A DNA stretch of 64,000 nucleotides from a virus, in IMG/VR virus record IMGVR_UViG_3300022872_000001, positions 62,001 through 126,000 of that record. The stretch is one strand, 5' to 3'. The translations under genes and the position numbers were made by a program. Positions 8,889-15,555 of the stretch are shown here, piece by piece. The notes under the pieces are model-generated. The model made no database searches. It was not told the origin of the DNA and was given only the letters and a program-made list of their open reading frames with translations. How positions within the stretch are numbered: position 1 is the stretch's first letter; the number at the start of each line of letters is the position of its first letter.

Positions 8889-9133
8889 TGGATGACGATC
8901 AACTTCTTCCGTACATAGATACGGTAGCACCTACTCATGAGCGCTTGAGCTGTACGGATACCTCGCCGTGCAACTCGCGCTATGCACCTGATGATTTTGG
9001 TGGTTGTTATCGGTGCACCTTGCTTGCAGCACGTAGGCAAGGTATAGAGGAGGCTGCGCAGTTTATTCTTACTCATCCAAAGAAGAATTCGCCCCGCGCC
9101 AAGTTGGTTAAAGACCTATTGGAGATACCATGA
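8888..9133 (+). CDS. small cysteine-containing hypothetical protein
   Basis: An 81-residue protein that starts on the last base of the queE stop codon (TAATG). It has two cysteine pairs, C-x5-C and C-x2-C (CYRC), in its first half, compatible with a zinc knuckle, and a basic C-terminal helix. The overlap ties its translation to queE. Function unknown. Confidence 0.6.
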   Translation: MDDDQLLPYIDTVAPTHERLSCTDTSPCNSRYAPDDFGGCYRCTLLAARRQGIEEAAQFILTHPKKNSPRAKLVKDLLEIP

Positions 9134-9236
9134 CCTCTGCTTCTAATCCGGTAATAATAAGGTGCACAATACCAAGGGTGACCGCAAGGCTAAAGCTAAA
9201 CAAGCAAAACAGTCACGCAAGAGGAATAGAAAATGA
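9131..9236 (+). pseudogene. small basic-tail gene, apparently frameshifted
   Basis: An ATG at 9131 overlaps the preceding stop (ATGA) and opens a frame starting MTSASNPVII. A second frame, open from 9162 (GTG) to a TGA at 9234-9236, encodes KQSRKRNRK at its end, the same basic tail as the next two genes. Joining the two frames needs a one-base shift near GTAATAATAAGG (9151-9162). The gene may therefore be frameshifted, or the 24-residue GTG product may be made alone. Confidence 0.4.
9216..9236 (+). repeat. C-terminus/RBS/start repeat, copy 1 (copy 2 at 9461-9481)
   Basis: These 21 bases recur at 9461-9481 with one mismatch, and a diverged form lies at about 9688-9708. Each copy encodes the end of one small basic protein (RKRNRK or RRRNRK), and the same bases supply the ribosome site (GAGG/GGAGG) and the ATGA overlap of the next gene. 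The arrangement suggests tandem duplication of a small gene followed by divergence. Confidence 0.7.
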
Positions 9237-9481
9237 GTCCATTAGATGACGACGATCCTTTAATTACCCAGCCTACTGTAATTGATGAATCTTCTATTCT
9301 CCCAATATATCGTGCACCTACGGTAGATGATGAAATGGGTGGTATAGACGGGCGTAACCATAACGGTTTCTTTAAGAACTACGTAGAGCGCATTGGTAAT
9401 AATAAAGCACATCGCCCTATAAAGAAACGTAGGACTTTAGCCAAGCTGGTAAAGCAATCGCGCAGGAGGAATAGAAAATGA
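9233..9481 (+). CDS. hypothetical protein with basic C-terminus
   Basis: An 82-residue protein with an acidic N-terminus (MSPLDDDDPL) and a very basic tail (KKRRTLAKLVKQSRRRNRK). It overlaps its neighbours by ATGA on both sides. The tail matches that of the preceding and following small genes, so the three are probably paralogues or share a module. Nucleic-acid binding is possible; no family recognised. Confidence 0.6.
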   Translation: MSPLDDDDPLITQPTVIDESSILPIYRAPTVDDEMGGIDGRNHNGFFKNYVERIGNNKAHRPIKKRRTLAKLVKQSRRRNRK

Positions 9482-9708
9482 ATACCCCAAGATATAACTT
9501 TATGTTGGCAGCCATAGCTGCATTAGGTACTGTAGGTACACCCGTAGAGCGTAAGGAATATCAGCCACCTAGTGAACCTAGTGCGGTTTACAAAGGCCCT
9601 GAAGGTGTTTGTCGCTGCGGTAACAACAAGAAATTCAAAACCTTTGATGAGCGTAAGGCGAAGAAGGCTGCAAAGAAGAGTCGGCAGCGTAATCGGAGAA
9701 TGAAATGA
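9478..9708 (+). CDS. hypothetical protein with CxC motif and basic tail
   Basis: A 76-residue protein with a VCRCGNNKKFK block and the tail KKAAKKSRQRNRRMK. The block resembles half of a SEC-C-like zinc motif (CxCG-x-KKFK), but the second metal-binding half is missing, so this is only a resemblance. It is translationally coupled by ATGA overlap to the genes on both sides. Confidence 0.55.
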   Translation: MNTPRYNFMLAAIAALGTVGTPVERKEYQPPSEPSAVYKGPEGVCRCGNNKKFKTFDERKAKKAAKKSRQRNRRMK

Positions 9709-10232
9709 AACGCTGGAAAAGAACGGATGGATACGTTCGCTATTATAAACCGGACATATCAAGATCAAAACGCCGCAAGCACTATCAATCCAAAGGTCGT
9801 GGTTACAATGTACGTAGATCGGATCGCCCTCGTTATACCTCGAAGGCGTATAAGGAATACGTAGCTTTCTATTCGGCTGAATACCGTGGTTACACATTAG
9901 GTGAACTAATGGCAACCGAGCTTTACGAAGAATCCAATAGGCCTGGTTTTATGAGTCGCATCCTAGGGCTTAAGAATGTTATGACTCCCGAAACTCCTGA
10001 AGAGAAGGAACGTCGTATACGGAGAGAGATTTATAAGGAACACACAAAGCCGTATGATCGCCGTAAGAGTTATAAACTGACCGATGAAATGCGGGAAACC
10101 TACAAACGTAAGAAATCGGAAGCCGATGCGAAGTCTCCAGGAATGTTTCCTATACTCTCTTCTTGGTTAACAAATTCAACAGGTATGCGTCTGGAAGAAA
10201 TTCTACGGGACTCTTTCAAAAATTACCCATAA
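9705..10232 (+). CDS. hypothetical, strongly basic protein
   Basis: A 175-residue protein dominated by Lys, Arg and Tyr (KRWKRTDGYVRYYKP at the start, DRRKSYKL later), with no membrane segment. The composition suggests binding to DNA or RNA, or a structural internal protein. It begins with an ATGA overlap. No family recognised. Confidence 0.6.
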   Translation: MKRWKRTDGYVRYYKPDISRSKRRKHYQSKGRGYNVRRSDRPRYTSKAYKEYVAFYSAEYRGYTLGELMATELYEESNRPGFMSRILGLKNVMTPETPEEKERRIRREIYKEHTKPYDRRKSYKLTDEMRETYKRKKSEADAKSPGMFPILSSWLTNSTGMRLEEILRDSFKNYP

Positions 10233-10245
10233 CTAAGGAATTATT

Positions 10246-10596
10246 ATGACTCAAATTTATAAAGACCACAACGGCGTTACTGTCACAGCTATTCCAGCGT
10301 CTGTTAAGATTGAAAATCTTCCTGTACAAGAGGGGCACGTCTACACTGTGGATTCAGGGATTCGCCAACAAGTTATTCACTTTCAGTCTGGTCCTGTCCC
10401 TACAAGTGGTGTCAACGGTTTGACCAACGAAGCTTTGCTAACCATCCTTATTCACCGTACAAAGATTCTTGATGCCAAATTCGGATGCGATGAGAACAAA
10501 CGTGCTATCCAACATATGGAAGAAGCCCTCGTAAACCTTGAGGTACGCACAGCACGTCGTATGGTTAGAGGTGTCGAAGGTAAGGAAGTTACATGA
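10246..10596 (+). CDS. Acb2/Tad1-type hairpin-domain protein
   Basis: A 116-residue protein. Residues 46-112 match the C-terminal helical-hairpin pattern seen in phage cyclic-nucleotide sponges: a FQSGP segment, GVNGLTNEALL, a helix rich in conserved charged residues (CDENKRAIQHMEEAL) and the terminal RTARRMVRGVEG. Proteins with this hairpin (Acb2, Tad1) sequester cyclic oligonucleotide or ADPR signals and so block CBASS or Thoeris defence. Many family members are untested, so signal binding here is inference. AAGGA lies 7 bases before the ATG. Confidence 0.7.
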   Translation: MTQIYKDHNGVTVTAIPASVKIENLPVQEGHVYTVDSGIRQQVIHFQSGPVPTSGVNGLTNEALLTILIHRTKILDAKFGCDENKRAIQHMEEALVNLEVRTARRMVRGVEGKEVT

Positions 10597-10712
10597 TTAA
10601 ATGTGAGGTTATAACTCCCTCTTTATCCTCTGCTGTAGCTGATTGGTATCAAAGGGCTGCCAATTCTCTAGAAGTTTCCCGTTTCCTATCTGGTTCCTCA
10701 TCTGTCTTTTGA
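10593..10712 (+). CDS. hypothetical protein, upstream part of an apparently frameshifted gene
   Basis: A 39-codon frame starts with an ATGA overlap at the end of the hairpin gene and stops at TGA 10710-10712 in the context GTC TTT TGA C. Dropping one T (or a +1 shift on TTT) joins it to the frame that runs through 10711-11109, giving about 172 residues. The site resembles the UUU/CUU UGA C type of +1 shift. A simple mutation or a sequence error in the T run is equally possible. Confidence 0.5.
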   Translation: MIKCEVITPSLSSAVADWYQRAANSLEVSRFLSGSSSVF

Positions 10713-10749
10713 CCTACCTCCGGACAGCACCTGGACTAAAACATTTATA

Positions 10750-11109
10750 ATGGATACGTATCAGGAGGGACTTGCTATTCTAAGTACAGATAGAGCTTTC
10801 CCAGGTACAGTAAGCATTTGTCTTCATGTATTGCCTAGCACCCGTCAGAAATTGACCGCAGGTTCTCTAATAGCATTCTCTCATGACTATGCGAGATTCA
10901 ATCTTGCTTGTAAATACTTGGAATGGACGGTACATGGTACCAACGATAAGTGTCTATCTCTGTCCTTGATTAAAGCCACTCAGTGGGGACAGCGTGATGA
11001 CGTAATGTGGGATTCTGAATTAGGTGAGAGTGTTGCTGCTCATTCCTTCCGTTATAAATTAAAAGATAAGAGGTTATACCGTGGAAAAAGAAGTAATCAA
11101 GTTTCTTGA
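10750..11109 (+). CDS. hypothetical protein, downstream part of an apparently frameshifted gene
   Basis: A 119-residue frame from the ATG at 10750. It has no ribosome site, and the frame is already open and protein-like upstream (DLPPDSTWTKTF from 10711), which argues that translation normally enters from the 10593 frame. The sequence has hydrophobic beta-type segments and no recognised motif. The last bases overlap the next gene by 29. Confidence 0.55.
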   Translation: MDTYQEGLAILSTDRAFPGTVSICLHVLPSTRQKLTAGSLIAFSHDYARFNLACKYLEWTVHGTNDKCLSLSLIKATQWGQRDDVMWDSELGESVAAHSFRYKLKDKRLYRGKRSNQVS

Positions 11110-11524
11110 AACTGCCTGCAAACGTGCAGATTACAATCCTGCATTAACCATTTTGGTGGTGACTGCGCGGGAAGATGTTTTTGATGACATTCGCAAAGCA
11201 GTGCACAACATCTGTTTAACCGCCCTCAAGGCATCCTGGGCCTCGGATAACGGAGACTTTGATGAATTCTCCGTAGAACCTGTATCCACAGTTTGGCTTA
11301 CTCCCAATGATGAGTTCACACCGCGCGGGCACTCGTCAATTGCAGCCATTGTTGATGCTGAAACTAAACCTACTCCAGGTACGGTAAAAGCGATTGCCCT
11401 TTCCTTGGCCGATAAATCTCGTTCCTTGAAACTTGATGTTAAATCGATGATTCTGGAGGCTTCCTTATTTGGAGGCTACAGTAGAAACGATTGGACATCC
11501 GATGATCCTAAGGAATCAGCATGA
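11081..11524 (+). CDS. hypothetical protein (GTG start)
   Basis: A 147-residue protein beginning with GTG at 11081, preceded by AAGAGG 7 bases upstream; no ATG fits. It is mixed alpha/beta with no recognised motif. The end overlaps the next gene by ATGA. Function unknown. Confidence 0.6.
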   Translation: MEKEVIKFLETACKRADYNPALTILVVTAREDVFDDIRKAVHNICLTALKASWASDNGDFDEFSVEPVSTVWLTPNDEFTPRGHSSIAAIVDAETKPTPGTVKAIALSLADKSRSLKLDVKSMILEASLFGGYSRNDWTSDDPKESA

Positions 11525-11736
11525 GTTACGGTGAAGGTCCCGTAATATACAGCCTTCCTAAACTTATCTTAGATAAGGAATATCAGGAACAGATTACTTC
11601 CACCTCTGTGTATTTGAACGGTAGGTGGGTACCTGCTCGCTGCACCCAACGTATCCCCGGTTTCTTCGGAAAACTTAAACTTGCCTATGGTGTATTCACA
11701 GGTAAATACGATGTTCTGGATTGGGACGGTCAGTAA
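11521..11736 (+). CDS. small hypothetical protein with WVPA/RC block
   Basis: A 71-residue protein containing NGRWVPARC, similar to the DTWVPC segment of the protein at 17286-17534, so the two may be distant relatives. It overlaps neighbours on both sides (ATGA, TAATG). Function unknown. Confidence 0.55.
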   Translation: MSYGEGPVIYSLPKLILDKEYQEQITSTSVYLNGRWVPARCTQRIPGFFGKLKLAYGVFTGKYDVLDWDGQ

Positions 11737-11975
11737 TGGACAATAAGACACGGAAGAAACTAGCTAAACAGGTCATCAAGAATGTGTTTGGTGAATTACG
11801 GAATGATAATCCAAAAGAAGTAATTGACGCATTGGAAGATGCACATAAGGATAATGTCAAACTTATTAAGGATAACTCAAGACTTGAAAAGGAGAATGCT
11901 ATCTTAGCTGCTGAAAACCGTGAGCTGAAAACTAAACTTGGCTTACCTGTACCTACTTTGTCGGAACACGATTAA
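11736..11975 (+). CDS. small coiled-coil protein
   Basis: A 79-residue protein starting on the last base of the previous stop codon. Residues 30-70 form a strongly predicted coiled coil by eye (DNVKLIKDNSRLEKENAIL and following heptads). It is probably a dimeric adaptor or regulator; no family recognised. Confidence 0.55.
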   Translation: MDNKTRKKLAKQVIKNVFGELRNDNPKEVIDALEDAHKDNVKLIKDNSRLEKENAILAAENRELKTKLGLPVPTLSEHD

Positions 11976-11984
11976 GGAGTTATC

Positions 11985-12305
11985 ATGGCTGATTTCTTCA
12001 TTACTGAATCACAGGTTATTGGTAAGGTTCATGCTCTACGTAGTACTTGTAAACAGCATCATTTGAATCTTAAATACGGCTTTGTTATTGACGCTTTGTC
12101 TCGTGCCGTGGGCTGTAAGAGCCATGCTGATTTTCTAACGACAATCCGAAACCACAAACCAGTTAAGGCTTTCAGTTTATCTGTATTCATAGAACGCCTA
12201 TCTAGTCTAACCTCTCTTGAATTTGCAATTAAGGTAGAGGCAGTTCTTATTGATACGCAGTACGCAGAGAATTTTAATAACCATATCAAAGAAGCCGAGG
12301 AATAA
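11985..12305 (+). CDS. hypothetical helical protein
   Basis: A 106-residue mostly helical protein with a GCKSHADFL block, typical of small phage proteins of unknown function. AAGGAG lies 7 bases before the ATG. Unusually, the bases directly after its TAA stop stay open in the same frame for 21 codons and encode two CxxC pairs (see findings). Confidence 0.6.
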   Translation: MADFFITESQVIGKVHALRSTCKQHHLNLKYGFVIDALSRAVGCKSHADFLTTIRNHKPVKAFSLSVFIERLSSLTSLEFAIKVEAVLIDTQYAENFNNHIKEAEE

Positions 12306-12456
12306 ACATATACGTGCTACAGATGCGGCCTCTATGAACAAAGCACATGTTCATCCTGTAATTCGAATTAATGCGCTGGATGATTTTCAGATCGAAACAA
12401 TATCGAACATCAATAAGCTTATCAAAAGTCTTAAAGATCAACTCAAGGAAATTAAA

Positions 12457-13134
12457 ATGCCTCAAGAAATTAAAGTTTTAAATCATGGATCCATTCGTTT
12501 GGTAGATCACATGGGTAGTGACCTTTCTGTTGTTAGGTCGGCCCGTGTTAGTTATGATGCTGAATGGCGCGCAGGGGAAGACGCAGGTAAAGATGCAAAA
12601 CTCATTAACTACCTGATGAAAAATCATCATACTTCTCCTTTCGAATCTGTTACCTTTACCTTTGAAGTCAAAGCCCCTATATTTGTGTTTCGCCAGTGGC
12701 ATCGTCATCGCACCTGGTCTTTCAATGAAATCTCTGCGCGTTACTCGGAATTACCGGAAGAGTATTACGTACCTGAGGTGTGCAAGATTACAAGCCAATC
12801 TGTAAATAATAAGCAGCAGCGAACTGAAGAAATTATTGAGTCAGCTATCTATGTAAAAGATCTTATAGATAGACAATGCGCGGGCGCGTTTGCTACCTAT
12901 AAAGAACTACTAGCCAAAGGTTGCCCGCGTGAACTTGCCCGAGGTGTTTTGCCAGTTAATACCTACAGTAAAATGTTTGCCACAATTGATCTGCATAACC
13001 TTCTTGGATTCATTCGTTTGCGTGATCATAGCCATGCCCAATATGAGATTCAGGTATATGCTCAAGCCATGCTGGAACTGATTGAACCTATTGTACCAGA
13101 ATCAATTAAGGCTTTTAAATCAACCTTGGTTTAA
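12457..13134 (+). CDS. thyX: flavin-dependent thymidylate synthase
   Basis: A 225-residue ThyX. It makes dTMP from dUMP using FAD and methylenetetrahydrofolate. The signature RHR-x7-S is at residues 83-93 (RHRTWSFNEIS), followed by the conserved ARYSE. The ATG at 12457 has AAGGAA 7 bases upstream. The frame is open back to 12334 (MNKAHVH...), so a 41-residue N-terminal extension is possible but has no ribosome site. Directly downstream lies a 3' remnant of the unrelated synthase ThyA, which suggests that thyX has replaced thyA here. Confidence 0.93.
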   Translation: MPQEIKVLNHGSIRLVDHMGSDLSVVRSARVSYDAEWRAGEDAGKDAKLINYLMKNHHTSPFESVTFTFEVKAPIFVFRQWHRHRTWSFNEISARYSELPEEYYVPEVCKITSQSVNNKQQRTEEIIESAIYVKDLIDRQCAGAFATYKELLAKGCPRELARGVLPVNTYSKMFATIDLHNLLGFIRLRDHSHAQYEIQVYAQAMLELIEPIVPESIKAFKSTLV

Positions 13135-13179
13135 GAACGTTATGACCCCCTTAATGGTTCCGATCTACCTCTGGATGAA

Positions 13180-13299
13180 ATGCGCAGTTACCGTCCTGTT
13201 GAATTTTTAATGCCTAAGGACGATGAGGTTTCAGCTCATCTCTATCTAAACCGAATGAACGTGCCACGTTACACGTTAAGCTGTCAACTTTACCAGCGT
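13180..13299 (+). pseudogene. thyA: thyA remnant, exon 1
   Basis: This frame ends in YTLSCQLYQR, the conserved stretch just before the catalytic Cys of thymidylate synthase ThyA. Upstream residues (EFLMPKDDEVSAHLYLN...) do not look like ThyA, and about 130 N-terminal residues of the enzyme, including its phosphate-binding Arg loop, are missing. The only in-frame starts (13180, 13210, 13246) lack good ribosome sites. The frame continues back to the thyX stop. Joined to exon 2 it gives at most about 137 residues, so catalytic activity is unlikely. Confidence 0.7.
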
Positions 13300-14454
13300 T
13301 CGATTCACTGAGCGCCTTTTCACAGTAATGTGATTAGCAAACCTTGTTAAACGGGGGATAGCTCACGTAGCCAATCCCGTGCTAACTTTCTAATTAATTG
13401 TAGGTGTACATTTTAGGTATCCAATTTAATATCGTTATTATTTAGCGAGGTTAATATGGATATACTATGTGGTGTTTATAAGATAACTAGTAAGGCGACA
13501 AAAAGGTTTTATTACGGAAGTTCTGCTAATATGCGTAAACGTAAGAAAGGTCACTTAAAGGCACTTTCAAACAATAGACATCATAATAGTAGACTACAGG
13601 CAGTGTACAACTCTTACGGGTTACATGACCTATCTTTTACCGTAGTAAAGCTATGTAGTATTACTAGAGCGCGAAAATTAGAGCAACAATACATTACTGA
13701 TAATTGTAAAAATAAGAAAATGCTAAATATAGGCTTAGGCGCCATAGGTGGTGATAACTTAACTAACAATCCAAACCGTAAAACTATAGTTGCGAAAATT
13801 ACTAAAGCTGTGCAGGACCGTATGAATACAATGACCAAGGCAGAACGAGTTGAAGCTTTTGGTAGACAAGGTCCTGCAAATGGTATGTATGGTAAAACTC
13901 ATACAAAAGAAGCTAGAGCAAAAATATCTAAAAACAATACTGGTAAAACTATAGATCATAGTGGTTGGGTTCCAACTTCTGAAAATGTCGCTAACTATCA
14001 AAAGGCAGCAAGACTAAGAGTTGCACAAGAGGATTACGTAAACCCTTTCACAGATAAAGTACACAGTAAGAAGACTTTAAAACATTTGTCTAACCTTGCT
14101 AAAGCTCGGTATGCTTCAGGCATACTTCCAGGTAATACACGCAAAGTTAAGATAGAAGGTAAAGTATATGAAAGTGTTTCTGCTGCAAGCCGAGCAATCG
14201 GCAAAGGTAAACCTACTATCGTATATCGCTTAAAATCTCCTTACTGGGACTACATATATTTAGATTAAATGCCTAACGACTATCGAACGCACGTATTAAA
14301 TACGGAAGCTAGTAGAGTAGAGCCAAGTGGCTCGAAGTGCAAGGATTCCTTTAGTTAGGAATGTGATATAGTCTACTCTGCATAGTGATATGCAGCAGCC
14401 TGTAACTGAGGACGACAGGCGGTTATAGTCTAACGAACTATAGCGAATATAATG
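13300..14454 (+). mobile_element. group I intron in the thyA remnant
   Basis: A 1155-base intron splits ThyA between Arg and Ser of the QRSC active-site motif. P1 can be drawn: exon/intron bases 13296-13302 (GCGTTCG) pair with 13309-13315 (TGAGCGC), with a U.G wobble at the 5' splice site after T13299. The 3' end is G14454, as expected for the terminal guanosine. Core-like elements include AATCCCGTGCTAAC near 13373-13386, GATATAGTCT near 14365-14374 and a P8-like hairpin 14378-14384/14389-14395. It carries a GIY-YIG gene, like the T4 td intron, but sits about 20 bases upstream of the T4 insertion point as I recall it. Confidence 0.88.
13456..14268 (+). CDS. GIY-YIG homing endonuclease of the group I intron
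   Basis: A 270-residue protein. The N-terminal catalytic domain shows GVYKITSKATKRFYYGSS (the two Tyr blocks of GIY-YIG) and a following Arg/His-rich region. The C-terminal part has NUMOD3-like DNA-binding repeats (GKTHTKEARAKIS) and a final helix-turn-helix-like AASRAIGKGKPTIVYRL. It lies wholly inside the intron, with GCGAGG 6 bases before the ATG. Such enzymes cut intronless alleles and spread the intron. Its codon use is more AT-rich than that of neighbouring genes, in keeping with a mobile origin. Confidence 0.93.
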   Translation: MDILCGVYKITSKATKRFYYGSSANMRKRKKGHLKALSNNRHHNSRLQAVYNSYGLHDLSFTVVKLCSITRARKLEQQYITDNCKNKKMLNIGLGAIGGDNLTNNPNRKTIVAKITKAVQDRMNTMTKAERVEAFGRQGPANGMYGKTHTKEARAKISKNNTGKTIDHSGWVPTSENVANYQKAARLRVAQEDYVNPFTDKVHSKKTLKHLSNLAKARYASGILPGNTRKVKIEGKVYESVSAASRAIGKGKPTIVYRLKSPYWDYIYLD

Positions 14455-14748
14455 TCTTGTGATTCCTTCCTCAGCGTTCCGTTCAACATCGCCAGCTATG
14501 CATTGCTAACTGAAATGATGGCACAACAGGTAAACATGGTTGCTGATGAATTTATCTGGACAGGCGGCGACTGCCATATCTACTCCAATCATTACGAACA
14601 GGTGGAAGAACAGTTATCGCGTGAACCATTCCCGTATCCAACATTGAAGCTCAATAAAGCTGCATCAATTTTCGATTATAAATTTGAAGATATTGTTATC
14701 GAGGACTATCAATGTCATCCAGCGATCAAAGCGCCAGTAGCCGTATGA
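14455..14748 (+). pseudogene. thyA: thyA remnant, exon 2 (catalytic-Cys to C-terminus)
   Basis: The frame from 14455 reads [18 protein letters not shown] and runs to a conserved ThyA C-terminus: [32 protein letters not shown] and [10 protein letters not shown]. It holds the catalytic Cys, the dUMP-binding His/Tyr block and the C-terminal tail. An ATG spans the splice junction (14452-14454), so unspliced transcripts could also be translated from here. This half is well conserved, although the N-terminal half of the enzyme is absent. Confidence 0.8.
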
Positions 14749-15164
14749 CCTCCCTTACTGAATCTAACGCCAACGACTATTTAGTTTGGTCAGACATGGT
14801 TCAGGATTATGATCCTGATTTAACTTGGGAGCGCATAAAGAATGCCTGGAATACGATCCTGTTTAATCCTGACATATACGGATATTTGATAAGGGTGGAC
14901 AATCAGATCGTAGGCTTCGCGCATTTGGTGTACCATACATTCCCATTTGCGGTAGGCACTACGTGTTATTTATCCGATCTCTACGTTAAGCGTGAGTTTC
15001 GACGTAAAGGAATCGCTACCGAAGTTCTTAATCAATTTATTCAAATTGCGAAAGACAGTAAATGGGAAAGGTTATATTGGGTTACTGAACACGGTAACCC
15101 GGCGCGTACTCTATACGACTCAGTTGCAAAGTGTGAGTTTGTGCGCTACCACACAGATTTTTAG
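14712..15164 (+). CDS. GNAT-family N-acetyltransferase
   Basis: A 150-residue protein with the acetyl-CoA binding motif of GNAT enzymes, [15 protein letters not shown] (Q/R-x2-G-x-G/A pattern), followed by a [10 protein letters not shown] helix typical of motif B. GAGG lies about 8 bases before the ATG, inside thyA exon 2. The substrate is not predictable; phage acetyltransferases may modify host proteins, toxins or small molecules. Confidence 0.8.
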   Translation: MSSSDQSASSRMTSLTESNANDYLVWSDMVQDYDPDLTWERIKNAWNTILFNPDIYGYLIRVDNQIVGFAHLVYHTFPFAVGTTCYLSDLYVKREFRRKGIATEVLNQFIQIAKDSKWERLYWVTEHGNPARTLYDSVAKCEFVRYHTDF

Positions 15165-15171
15165 GAACAGT

Positions 15172-15543
15172 ATGGTCACCAAGGAATTCACCATAAGCTT
15201 GGATCTAATCAAAGACATAGGCCGGGGATACAATGACATCCTTACAGAGAGTATAACAATTACCGAAGGTCATCCGGAGGTTATTCGTCACATAGTAAAG
15301 AATGTCGTAAAGGGATATCTTCTAGCTTTGAATGCCAGTAACTTCCTGATTGATCAATTAACGGTTGATACGGCTATTCTTAACGTTGAAGGTGCCCTTG
15401 TCAGTTTCTTGCCTACCTTACTAGATACCATGACCATCCGCATTGTATGTAATAATCCTCCCAATGTTTTGGAGAAGAACCTGCTACGCTTATACGCGTA
15501 TTTTAGCTATGGTGACCAACCTTATGCAATCTATTTCAAATAG
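15172..15543 (+). CDS. hypothetical protein
   Basis: A 123-residue protein. AGGAA lies 5 bases before the ATG at 15172; the frame is open further upstream but only in the shadow of the acetyltransferase gene. It is mixed alpha/beta and not recognised. Confidence 0.6.
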   Translation: MVTKEFTISLDLIKDIGRGYNDILTESITITEGHPEVIRHIVKNVVKGYLLALNASNFLIDQLTVDTAILNVEGALVSFLPTLLDTMTIRIVCNNPPNVLEKNLLRLYAYFSYGDQPYAIYFK

Positions 15544-15555
15544 GCCTTTTCGAAA

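Noticed and set aside
9216-9481. CRISPR-like repeat
   Set aside because: Only two close copies inside coding sequence, with no regular spacers.
12250-12456. Long N-terminal extension of ThyX
   Set aside because: The start at 12250 lies inside the preceding gene. The ATG at 12457 has a proper ribosome site and matches the family start; an extension from 12334 remains possible.
12303-13134. Reassigned TAA stop codon
   Set aside because: Two in-phase continuations behind TAA were seen, but most genes end in TAA with immediate new starts, so a changed code is not supported.
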